NCBI GenBank assembly: GCA_023432225.1 | Contig: JAEYUW010000047.1 | Coordinates: forward strand, 124,001-188,000 | Source: Verrucomicrobiota bacterium | Lineage (GTDB): Bacteria > Verrucomicrobiota > Verrucomicrobiia > Opitutales > Opitutaceae | Direction of reading: 5' to 3' | DNA: 64,000 nucleotides | In this document: positions 49,929 to 56,859 of the stretch, one piece after another | How the letters are laid out: every line of letters starts with the position of its first letter | Position numbering within the stretch: the stretch's first letter is position 1 | The notes under the pieces: generated by a model | Seen by the model: the letters and a program-made list of their open reading frames with translations, nothing else | Told to the model about the DNA's origin: nothing | The model's database searches: none | Position numbers and translations under genes: made by a program

Positions 49929-49987
49929 GTAGCGGCGGTCTATGACCGCCGGAGGGCGAGATTTCGGCGGTCATAGACCGCCGCTAC
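49929..49987. repeat. REPIN, GTAGCGGCGGTC family
   Basis: Arms GTAGCGGCGGTCTATGACCG and, inverted, CGGCGGTCATAGACCGCCGC plus TAC. Near-perfect hairpins. It begins 11 bp upstream of the GH95 start codon, so it probably forms part of its leader. Confidence 0.92.
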
Positions 49988-50070
49988 AGGAGAGGAAGTT
50001 GGGAGAGAGCGTTCGTAGGCGCGCACGAGGCGCACCCCTGCGAGATGCGGCGGATCGCTGCGGGGCGGCG

Positions 50071-51774
50071 CTACTTTACGAGCGGGTCGATGTTGTGCTT
50101 CAGATCGCGCCAGTCTTTTTTCGGGGCGCGCGGGTCGAGGCCATTGATGAAATCTTCGATATTGGTGTAGCCGTCGCCGTTGGCGTCTTCGCTGGCGTCG
50201 GCGGGGTCGCGCGGGTTGAGGCCGTGCGCGGTCTCCCATGCGTCGGGCATTCCGTCGCCGTCGGTGTCGACGTAGGGCGTGCCGGTGTAGGTTGGGTAGC
50301 CGCCGACTTGGGACGGGTGCGTGATGATGCCTTTTTTGATGAGTTCGATCTGCTCGTCGATGTGGCGCTCGGTGTAGGGTTTTTGCGCGAGTTGCTGGCG
50401 CGTTTGCGCGTCGGGCTTCGCGGTGGCGATGCCGGTGCGGACGGATTCAATGATGCGGGTGTCGACGGCGTCACGTTTCGGCAGCGTGGCGCCGGCTTGG
50501 GCGAGGACGAAGTCGTAGGCTTCGCGCGCGGAGCGGATCGGCAGGCGCGCGTGCGGCATCGGGATGTCGGTTTTTATGCGACCGAGCGCGTGATCGAGCT
50601 TCTCGTCGCGCACGCCGGGCTGAACGCCGCCGTCCCAGTTGTCGGCGGTGACGCGAGCGTTGCCCTCGACGACGTTGCCGTGAACGTAGGCTTTGCCGAA
50701 ATTGTCGACGACGGTCTTGCTGCGCTCCGACTCGGGCTTGAGCAGGCGGTAGGAAATCGGGGCGTCTTTCGGCGTGGCGGGGCCGGGTTTGTAGTAGTTG
50801 TTGAAGATGTTGTAGAGGCTGCGGTGATCGCCGCCGTCGACGGTGCGGTGGACCCAGTTGAAGAGCACGTTGTTCACGAAGGTGAAGTCGCCATACATGC
50901 CGATGCTCGGGTTGCGGCCGGCGTTGGAGGCCCAGAGGTTGCCGTGGAAGGTGCTGTTGAGGCCGCCGATGGTGGAGCCGAACGCGTGGTGAAACGTGTT
51001 CAGGCACTCGGAAAAGATCGAATTCTGGATCGTGATGTTGACGGTGGGGAGCTTCAGCTCCTTGCCGGTCGGCGGGCGATACATGTGGCGATACATCGAC
51101 ATGTTCTCGTCGAGACCCCACGAGGCGGAGACGTGATCGATCATGATGTTGCCGACGGGATTGCCGCCGATGGAGTCGTTGCGATCGGTGACGTCGGTCT
51201 CGCCGCGGCGGAAGCGCAGGTGACGGATGATCACGTCGTGCGTCTCGAGTTCGACCGTATCGCCGGCGATGCACACGCCGTCGCCGGGGGCGGTGTTGCC
51301 GGCGAGAGTGACGTAGGGCGCGCGGACGCGGATCTTTTCCTTGAGGCGAATGATGCCGGCGACGTTGAAGACGATCACGCGCGGACCGGCGGCTTCGAGC
51401 GCTTCGCGCAACGTGCCGGGGCCGGAGTCTGCGAGCGAGGTGACGACGTAGACCTTGCCGCCGCGGCCGCCGAAGGAATACATGCCGCCGCCCCACGCGC
51501 CGGGGAAGGCCGGGATGGTGGCTTGCGGGAGATCGTGCGGGAGTCCGGCACCGGGGAGGTAGGGTTTACCGCGCGTGGCGTCGGCTTCGAGTTGGGCGCG
51601 CTGGCCGGCGAAGAGTTCGTCGGAGCGCCGGTCGGCGGCGGCTTTGCGCTCGTCGGTAGCGCGCTGCAGTGCGGGATCGACTTTCGGGTAGCCCTGCGCG
51701 TGCGCGGAAGAAGTGAGGAGAGAAAGCGAAAGTGAAAGCGCGAGGGAAACGGGGATGAGGTGACGTTTCAGCAT
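50071..51774 (-). CDS. Secreted PL1 pectate lyase with C-terminal calcium-repeat tail
   Basis: 567 residues from ATG 51774 (signal peptide MLKRHLIPVSLALSLSLSLL). The mature protein is a right-handed parallel beta-helix of the pectate lyase C family: PAFPGAWGGGMYSFGGRGGK, VYVVTSLADSGPGTLREALE, VIVFNVAGIIRLKEKIRVRA, DVIIRHLRFRRGE and NIMIDHVSASWGLDENMSMY, the WGxD/IDH region of PL1. The C-terminal DTDGDGMPDAWETAHGLNPR and EDANGDGYTNIEDFINGLDP are EF-hand-like calcium repeats. It cleaves polygalacturonate by beta-elimination with calcium and gives this locus backbone-cutting activity. The frame extends upstream to 52002 but that part contains repeats, so the ATG with the signal peptide is used. 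Confidence 0.92.
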   Translation of the reverse strand: MLKRHLIPVSLALSLSLSLLTSSAHAQGYPKVDPALQRATDERKAAADRRSDELFAGQRAQLEADATRGKPYLPGAGLPHDLPQATIPAFPGAWGGGMYSFGGRGGKVYVVTSLADSGPGTLREALEAAGPRVIVFNVAGIIRLKEKIRVRAPYVTLAGNTAPGDGVCIAGDTVELETHDVIIRHLRFRRGETDVTDRNDSIGGNPVGNIMIDHVSASWGLDENMSMYRHMYRPPTGKELKLPTVNITIQNSIFSECLNTFHHAFGSTIGGLNSTFHGNLWASNAGRNPSIGMYGDFTFVNNVLFNWVHRTVDGGDHRSLYNIFNNYYKPGPATPKDAPISYRLLKPESERSKTVVDNFGKAYVHGNVVEGNARVTADNWDGGVQPGVRDEKLDHALGRIKTDIPMPHARLPIRSAREAYDFVLAQAGATLPKRDAVDTRIIESVRTGIATAKPDAQTRQQLAQKPYTERHIDEQIELIKKGIITHPSQVGGYPTYTGTPYVDTDGDGMPDAWETAHGLNPRDPADASEDANGDGYTNIEDFINGLDPRAPKKDWRDLKHNIDPLVK

Positions 51775-51887
51775 GGGGAGAGGTGTGGCGGAGCGTGACG
51801 ACGCGGGCAACGGCGCGGTTGCGCGGGATGAGGATGCGGGAGGTTTTTCGGCGAAAGCGGGAAAGGCGGCGCCGGAGCGGGTGAGAG

Positions 51888-51951
51888 ACCCACGGAACAC
51901 ACGGAAGACACGGAAATGAAGGGACCACGAAATACACGAAGCACACGAAAA
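51888..51951 (+). repeat. Two tandem triple-core repeats (CACGGAA, CACGAAA)
   Basis: First unit CCCACGGAACACACGGAAGA then CACGGAA; second unit ACCACGAAATACACGAAGCA then CACGAAAA. Each has three copies of a six- to seven-base word with two- to four-base separators. Confidence 0.75.
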
Positions 51952-52013
51952 TCGGAGCGGACTTCGGCGGGGCGCCCGCGAATATCGCGAATGAATCACC
52001 ATTCAGCAGTTGG

Positions 52014-52041
52014 AACCACGGATTTCACGGATGGCACGGAT
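52014..52041 (+). repeat. Triple-core repeat (CACGGA type)
   Basis: AACCACGGATTTCACGGATG then GCACGGAT: three CACGGAT words at nine- to ten-base spacing. Confidence 0.75.
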
Positions 52042-52202
52042 AGCTCAAGGTATCGGCTTCGCGGGCGGTCACTCGCGAGGTGAACGCCCACTGCAGCGAG
52101 AGTTTTCCCGAAACAACTCCATCTGCGCAATCGGTATAATCCGTAGTGAATTCTTCTGCGGAATTTAGGGTGCGGTAGGTGCACCATGACGCGCGCCGCG
52201 AT

Positions 52203-52224
52203 GCGGGCGGGACGCCTGCGTTAC
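52203..52224 (-). repeat. Eroded single REP (GCAGGC stem)
   Basis: Minus strand GTAACGCAGGCGTCCCGCCC then GC. The foot is GTAA instead of GTAG and the stem is imperfect, so it is an old copy of the family at 6711. Confidence 0.5.
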
Positions 52225-52292
52225 GAGAATGCCGACGCGGACGAGCCGCGCCCCGATCGGATTACTCGCTACCCGCAACTCACTACTCGCTA

Positions 52293-52913
52293 CTACTTCT
52301 TCAAGTTCTTCTCCGCGTCCTTCATGTTGTAGCCGGCTTTCGAGAGGTAGTTGTTGATGCGGCCCTTGTATTTGCCGAACCAGCCGTGCTTCTCGTCGGA
52401 GGAGCCGGCTTGCATCGCGTGTTCGCGGGCCTCGAGGAGCCAGGCGTGGATTTGCAGGCGCTGCTCGGGCGTGAGATTCGGGAGCATCTGCTGGTAGACG
52501 CGGAAGGTGTTCGGCGCGACGCCGTAAGTCATGCCGTCCTTGATGGCGTCGACTTGAGCGGGCGTCAGCTCGGCGGTGAGGCGCGCGATGAACGCAAAGT
52601 GGAGGGCGGCGAGACGGCCGGTGGCGATTTGCTGCGCTTCGGTGCGTCGGCGCTCGGCGGCGGTCTGGTCGGGATTCTCCTTTGCAAGCTTGAGCGCGGT
52701 GTCGCGCTGGTCATGGACGAGGCTGAGCTGCTCGTAGTGTCGCGCGATGAATTCGGTGAGGTGTGTGGCTTGCGCGGTGTCGGTCAATTCGAGTTTGGCG
52801 ACGATCTTGCCGGCGCGGTCGAGCAAGGCCGGCTTGGGCGGCGGTGGCGTATCGTCGGCGAGGGCGGCGAGCGGGATCGCGGCGGCGAGGAGGAAAGTGC
52901 GGAGGAGTGACAT
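52293..52913 (-). CDS. Secreted DUF3826 protein (copy 2)
   Basis: 206 residues. Signal peptide MSLLRTFLLAAAIPLAALAD, then helices: RAGKIVAKLELTDTAQATHL, TEFIARHYEQLSLVHDQRDT, LTAELTPAQVDAIKDGMTYG, TFRVYQQMLPNLTPEQRLQI, HAWLLEAREHAMQAGSSDEK and KYKGRINNYLSKAGYNMKDA. It has the same helical plan and turn motifs as the 46836-47519 protein at low identity, so the two are old paralogues of DUF3826. It lies between the TonB receptor and the PL1 lyase on the same strand, behind a terminator, so it probably has its own promoter within the repeat-rich 237 bp upstream. Function unknown. Confidence 0.8.
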   Translation of the reverse strand: MSLLRTFLLAAAIPLAALADDTPPPPKPALLDRAGKIVAKLELTDTAQATHLTEFIARHYEQLSLVHDQRDTALKLAKENPDQTAAERRRTEAQQIATGRLAALHFAFIARLTAELTPAQVDAIKDGMTYGVAPNTFRVYQQMLPNLTPEQRLQIHAWLLEAREHAMQAGSSDEKHGWFGKYKGRINNYLSKAGYNMKDAEKNLKK

Positions 52914-52965
52914 GGCGGGGAGGAGGAGAGACTTAAGGAAGGATTAGCCGAATTTGCGGAAGCCT

Positions 52966-53069
52966 AACCACTGATGAACACTAATCGGCACTGATGAATG
53001 AGTCGCCGAAAAGGCCGGCGTTCACGCCATCCTGTTTCCATGAGTGCTCATCAGTGAGAATCAGTGGTT
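52966..53069. repeat. Inverted pair of CACTGAT triple-core units
   Basis: Left unit AACCACTGATGAACACTAAT then CGGCACTGAT; right unit is its inverse ending GAATCAGTGGTT. About 40 bp lie between. The single copy at 8545-8578 belongs to the same family. Confidence 0.75.
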
Positions 53070-53149
53070 CACGGCACTTGGGACGAATAAAACAGGCACT
53101 GAGGAAAGAAACGGAGTGGGATGGTTCGATCCATGTTCGCGGGCGGGGC

Positions 53150-53183
53150 AAAAAAAGGCCCGGTCCGCAAAAGACCGGGCCTT
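53150..53183 (-). terminator. Rho-independent terminator of the TonB receptor gene
   Basis: On the minus strand a 9-bp perfect stem GGCCCGGTC, loop TTTTGCG, GACCGGGCC is followed by a run of seven T. It begins about 30 bp after the receptor stop codon. It is the clearest intrinsic terminator in the window. Confidence 0.92.
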
Positions 53184-53214
53184 ACCCTAACAAACGAAAC
53201 GCAATGAACCCAAA

Positions 53215-56200
53215 TTACCAGTTGCCGCTGACGCCGAACGTCCAGGTGATGCCGAAGCGCTTGCGGTCGGAGAGCTCCGCGTAGCCGGCAAACTGGCCGT
53301 TGTCGTCCCGCCAGACCGTGTCGCGCTCACCGTTGAAGATGTCGCGGCCGCTGAGGAAGAGGCTGTAGTGCTTGGTGAGCATATAGCTCGCGTTGAGATC
53401 GATCCGGGTCTCGGCGGGTTGGAACTTGCGGATGATGATCGGCGTGCCGTTGACGGTGGGCGTCTGACGATCACCCGCGATTTCGTTGTCGTTGCGGTAG
53501 GAGCCGCGGAGCTGGATCGACAGCTTGTCGCCCGCGTATTGCAGGCCGGCGCCGCCGAAGCGATTCGCGCGCATCGTGATCGTCTTCACGCTGGGCGTGA
53601 AGGTGAGCGTGGAACCGTCCGGATTGATGATGGAGACCGGGAGCGGCGCGGCGGGCGCGGGGAAGTCGGTCATCGACCAGCTCGCGAAGCCGGAGACGCG
53701 GCGGCCCCAGCGGCCGAGGAAGCTCAGATCCTGGCGAACTTCGAATTCCCAACCCGTGGTCTTCTGCACCGTGTCGGCGTTCGTGGAGGTGACGACGCGC
53801 CAGTCGGCGTATTCAGACGGGTTGAGGCCCATGGCATTGAGGACGGCGTTGAAGGCCGGCGTGCCGTCGTAGGTCGTGACGGTCATTGCCTGGTTGGTGA
53901 TGTCCTTCGTGTAATACGAGACGGTCAACTTGCCACCGTTGTCGGTGTAGTAGGATGTCTCGAAGTCCCAGTTGTCCGAGGTTTCGGGCTTGAGGGAGGG
54001 ATTGGCGATTGAGATCTGGCCCTTGGCTCCACCGTTGCTCAACTGCTCCGACTCGGTGTATTCGTTAACGGTGAACTGATTGTTGCCGGAGATGAGGCCG
54101 ACGTTGCCGTCTTCGAGGTTCGGGAGCTTGAAGGAACGTGAGTAGGCGACCTTGAAGTTGATCTTCTTCGTGAGCTGGTAGGCCGCGTTGACGCTGTAGG
54201 ACGGATCGCCGGTGAGCTCCTGGTCGACTTCACGCATCGGGATGAGTTGGAGGCGACGGGCGTTGATGTCGGAGTTGGTGGCGCCGTAGGGCGTGGTCGG
54301 GAAGGCGATGCCAGCGGCCGTAAGCGCATTGCGCAGGGCCGTGCCCGCGGCGGTGTTGGCGAAGAGGACGCTGCCGGCGCTGTTCATCGTCACGCCGTTC
54401 GGATTGGTCGCATCGATATAGAGCGAGCCGTCCTTGTTCTTCACGTAGTTCCACTTGTTGTCCGTGAAGGGCGCCTTGCCGGTGCGGAACTTCTTTTCCT
54501 GGCGCGCGCCGCCGACGAAGTTGAGGCGGCCGTCGAGGAACGTGCCGGAGAGCATGCCATACCAGCCGTCGGTGCCTTCCTTCAGCGCCTTCTGCTGGTT
54601 GACGTAGCTGTTGTAGTTGTTGACCGCGGTGTTCGTGGATTCGTTTTCGGTCGGCTCATAGAAGATGTCCCGCTCCTGGTTGAGCTGATAGAGCTTGTAG
54701 GTGGAGCCCCACTGCTGCGGGGCCAGACCGAAGCCGGGGCTGACGCCGATGTAGTCGGTGTCGATGATGTCGGCGACCGAGAAGGACGCGCCGGGCTTGA
54801 GGATCTGGGCGTAGCCGGTGCCGCGACCGGACTTGGTGTTGGTCTCCTCTTCGTGGCGGAAGCCGGTCTGGAAGACGAGGCGGTTGGAGCCGAGGAAGTG
54901 GAGGAAGTCGAGCGGGCGGGAAACGTCGACCTTCCAGAGCACGTTTTCCTTTTCGTTGTGCGCTTCGCCGGATTGGGCTTTGGCGCCGGTCGTGCCGCTC
55001 CAGTTGCTGAGGTCGGTGTAGTTGAGCGGCAGATTGGTCGTGCGCGTGAAGGTCTCGGCGCGGGACGGAATGCCCTCGCTCAGACCATAGAGGGCGACGC
55101 GGCCGGGGTTCAAGTTGAGGTCCAGACCGGAGAAGTGGCCGTTCTTGGCGTCTTCGTAGTCGGCCTTCGACATCGAGTAGCTGCCGGCGGCGTTGATCTG
55201 GAAGCCCCAGAAATTCGCGTCGTATTGGAGGCTGCCGCTGATCGTATCACCGATGCGGTCGCGCGTGGTGACGGTCATGGCGGTGTTGCTGTTCGCGGTG
55301 GTGCCGACGACTTGGCCGGCGTCCCAGACGATGCCGTTGGCGATCGTGGGGCGGAAGTCGAGGCGGCGCTGCGCTTCGCGGCTGTCGTAGTCGCTGTATT
55401 GGATGTTGGCGCGGAGCGTCTGATTGGGGGTCGGGCGCCAGTCGACGCGGAAGTTGCCCGACCGCTTCTCGGTCATCATCGGCGTGTTGGTGATCTGGTA
55501 GCGCGTGAGGACCGGATTGGCGAGCGAGGTGGCCTGACCCGCGGCGTTGGTGAAGGCGCCGGCGAGGTAGTTGGCCGCGTTGTTATTGTTCCACTGCATC
55601 TGGGCGCGCCAGTTTTCAGAGTATTCCTGGTTCCAGGCGGCGGTGAAGGAGATGCCGAGCGTCTTGCTGACGGGATAGGCAACGGTGCCGTCGAAGCCGG
55701 GCGTGGTCTTGAAGGTGTGCTTGTTCACCGGGCCGGGCGTCTTGCTGATGAGGTCCTTCTGCATCGTGTTCCAATTGAAGAACAGGCGGCCGCTGTAGGT
55801 GGGCTTCGCATACTCGAAGGCGTTGCGAGTGATCAGATTGATCTGACCGCCGACGGAGTTCATCGGCATGTCGGGCGTGGCGACCTTGATGAGTTCGACG
55901 CGCTCGGCGTTGTTGATCGAGAGTTGGTCGAGGCCGGTCTGGCGCGTGAGGCTGCCGGGCAGCGTGCTCATGACGGGCAGGCCGTCGATGAGGATGCTGG
56001 TGTCCTCAGGGCCGAAGCCACGGATGGAAACGCCGTTCGCGGCGCTTTCGGAATAGCCGCCGGCGCCGCCGGAGGGCGTGCCGTAGTCGAGCTGGACGCC
56101 GGGGAGGAACTTGACGAACTCGCCGACGTTGCCGCTCGGGATGTAGCCGAACTGGTCGGTGGCGACGACGTTCTTAATGTTGATCGAATTGCGCTCTTCG

Positions 56201-56676
56201 GCCGTAGCGACGGCGCGGGCGTTGCGGTAACGCTCGGCGTTGACGACGTAGGGACTCAACTCGAGGGTGCCGTCCTTCGCTTGCGTGGCGCCGGCAACGG
56301 CTTCTTCACGGAAGCGCAGGTCGTGGCGGACGACATCGCCCGCCGGGACGGTCACGCGGGTGATGATATCGGGCTCGCCGACGTAGCTGGCGCGGAGTTC
56401 AACTTCGCCGGCCGGCACGTTGGTGAACTCGTAATCGCCGTAGGAATTGGTGATGACTTGGCCGGCCGCGCCGGTGGCGCGGAGCACGACGTTTTCGAGT
56501 GCGCGGCCGTTGGTGGCGTTGGTTACGGTGCCGCGGATCGTGCCGGTGGCAGGAGCTTGGGCCGCCGCGGAGGCGGTGATCAGTGCGGCGGCGAATGCCA
56601 TCGCGAGGACACGATTCAGGCTGGAGCAAAAGCGACTAACAAACGCTCCGGCCCGTGAGGGTGGTATGCAGCGCAT
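53215..56676 (-). CDS. TonB-dependent receptor with N-terminal CarboxypepD_reg domain
   Basis: 1153 residues, outer membrane. After a signal region (core VLAMAFAAALITASAAA) comes a carboxypeptidase-regulatory-like sandwich (TIRGTVTNATNGRALENVVL, SYGDYEFTNVPAGEVEL), the plug (GEFVKFLPGVQLDYG, NGVSIRGFGPEDTSILIDGL, ERVELIKVATPDMPMNSVGG, QINLITRNAF) and a 22-strand barrel ending KRFGITWTFGVSGNW. It resembles the very large Opitutaceae TonB receptor family rather than a SusC/SusD pair; no SusD is found beside it. It would import large ligands, here probably oligosaccharides, using TonB energy. The start is chosen at ATG 56676, although the frame is open to 56778. A palindrome upstream may be an operator; an intrinsic terminator follows. 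Confidence 0.92.
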   Translation of the reverse strand: MRCIPPSRAGAFVSRFCSSLNRVLAMAFAAALITASAAAQAPATGTIRGTVTNATNGRALENVVLRATGAAGQVITNSYGDYEFTNVPAGEVELRASYVGEPDIITRVTVPAGDVVRHDLRFREEAVAGATQAKDGTLELSPYVVNAERYRNARAVATAEERNSINIKNVVATDQFGYIPSGNVGEFVKFLPGVQLDYGTPSGGAGGYSESAANGVSIRGFGPEDTSILIDGLPVMSTLPGSLTRQTGLDQLSINNAERVELIKVATPDMPMNSVGGQINLITRNAFEYAKPTYSGRLFFNWNTMQKDLISKTPGPVNKHTFKTTPGFDGTVAYPVSKTLGISFTAAWNQEYSENWRAQMQWNNNNAANYLAGAFTNAAGQATSLANPVLTRYQITNTPMMTEKRSGNFRVDWRPTPNQTLRANIQYSDYDSREAQRRLDFRPTIANGIVWDAGQVVGTTANSNTAMTVTTRDRIGDTISGSLQYDANFWGFQINAAGSYSMSKADYEDAKNGHFSGLDLNLNPGRVALYGLSEGIPSRAETFTRTTNLPLNYTDLSNWSGTTGAKAQSGEAHNEKENVLWKVDVSRPLDFLHFLGSNRLVFQTGFRHEEETNTKSGRGTGYAQILKPGASFSVADIIDTDYIGVSPGFGLAPQQWGSTYKLYQLNQERDIFYEPTENESTNTAVNNYNSYVNQQKALKEGTDGWYGMLSGTFLDGRLNFVGGARQEKKFRTGKAPFTDNKWNYVKNKDGSLYIDATNPNGVTMNSAGSVLFANTAAGTALRNALTAAGIAFPTTPYGATNSDINARRLQLIPMREVDQELTGDPSYSVNAAYQLTKKINFKVAYSRSFKLPNLEDGNVGLISGNNQFTVNEYTESEQLSNGGAKGQISIANPSLKPETSDNWDFETSYYTDNGGKLTVSYYTKDITNQAMTVTTYDGTPAFNAVLNAMGLNPSEYADWRVVTSTNADTVQKTTGWEFEVRQDLSFLGRWGRRVSGFASWSMTDFPAPAAPLPVSIINPDGSTLTFTPSVKTITMRANRFGGAGLQYAGDKLSIQLRGSYRNDNEIAGDRQTPTVNGTPIIIRKFQPAETRIDLNASYMLTKHYSLFLSGRDIFNGERDTVWRDDNGQFAGYAELSDRKRFGITWTFGVSGNW

Positions 56677-56732
56677 CGGTGTGCAGGGTTTGAGGGGTGA
56701 ATCAACCGCAACGGTAGAAATCGCGGTTTGTT

Positions 56733-56764
56733 GGGTATCGGGTTTATACCATGAGCCGATACCC
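56733..56764. promoter_or_regulatory. Palindromic operator candidate upstream of the TonB receptor
   Basis: Perfect 9-bp inverted repeat GGGTATCGG (56733-56741) and CCGATACCC (56756-56764) with a 14-bp spacer, about 57-88 bp upstream of the start codon at 56676. The minus-strand spacer contains TATAAA, which could be a -10 element, so a bound regulator would cover the promoter. Confidence 0.55.
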
Positions 56765-56859
56765 GATTCTCCCGACAATAGACCGAAATCTGCCTAGTTC
56801 CTAAGTTCAAAATGACGAACCTGGGAATGATCCAAGCGCGCCGGGCCGTCGCGGTGGAG

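Larger units (their letters stand above)
51775..52292. other. 518-bp intergenic region rich in triple-core repeats
   Basis: Gap between the PL1 start and the second DUF3826 stop. It holds CACGGAA and CACGAAA units (51888-51951), a CGCGAAT unit (near 51973-51997), a CACGGA unit (52014-52041), an eroded single REP (52203-52224) and an ACTCGCTACT triple motif near 52263-52297. An AT-richer stretch at 52130-52165 could hold the PL1 promoter. No gene is seen. Confidence 0.55.
52914..53214. other. 301-bp intergenic region with repeat pair and terminator
   Basis: Gap between the TonB receptor stop and the DUF3826 start. It contains an inverted pair of CACTGAT units (52966-53069) and the receptor's terminator hairpin (53150-53183). 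No ORF with coding character. Confidence 0.6.

Noticed and set aside
6711..53069. CRISPR array
   Set aside because: Repeats are dispersed, palindromic and of many families; nowhere is there a regular direct-repeat/spacer series, and no cas gene is present.
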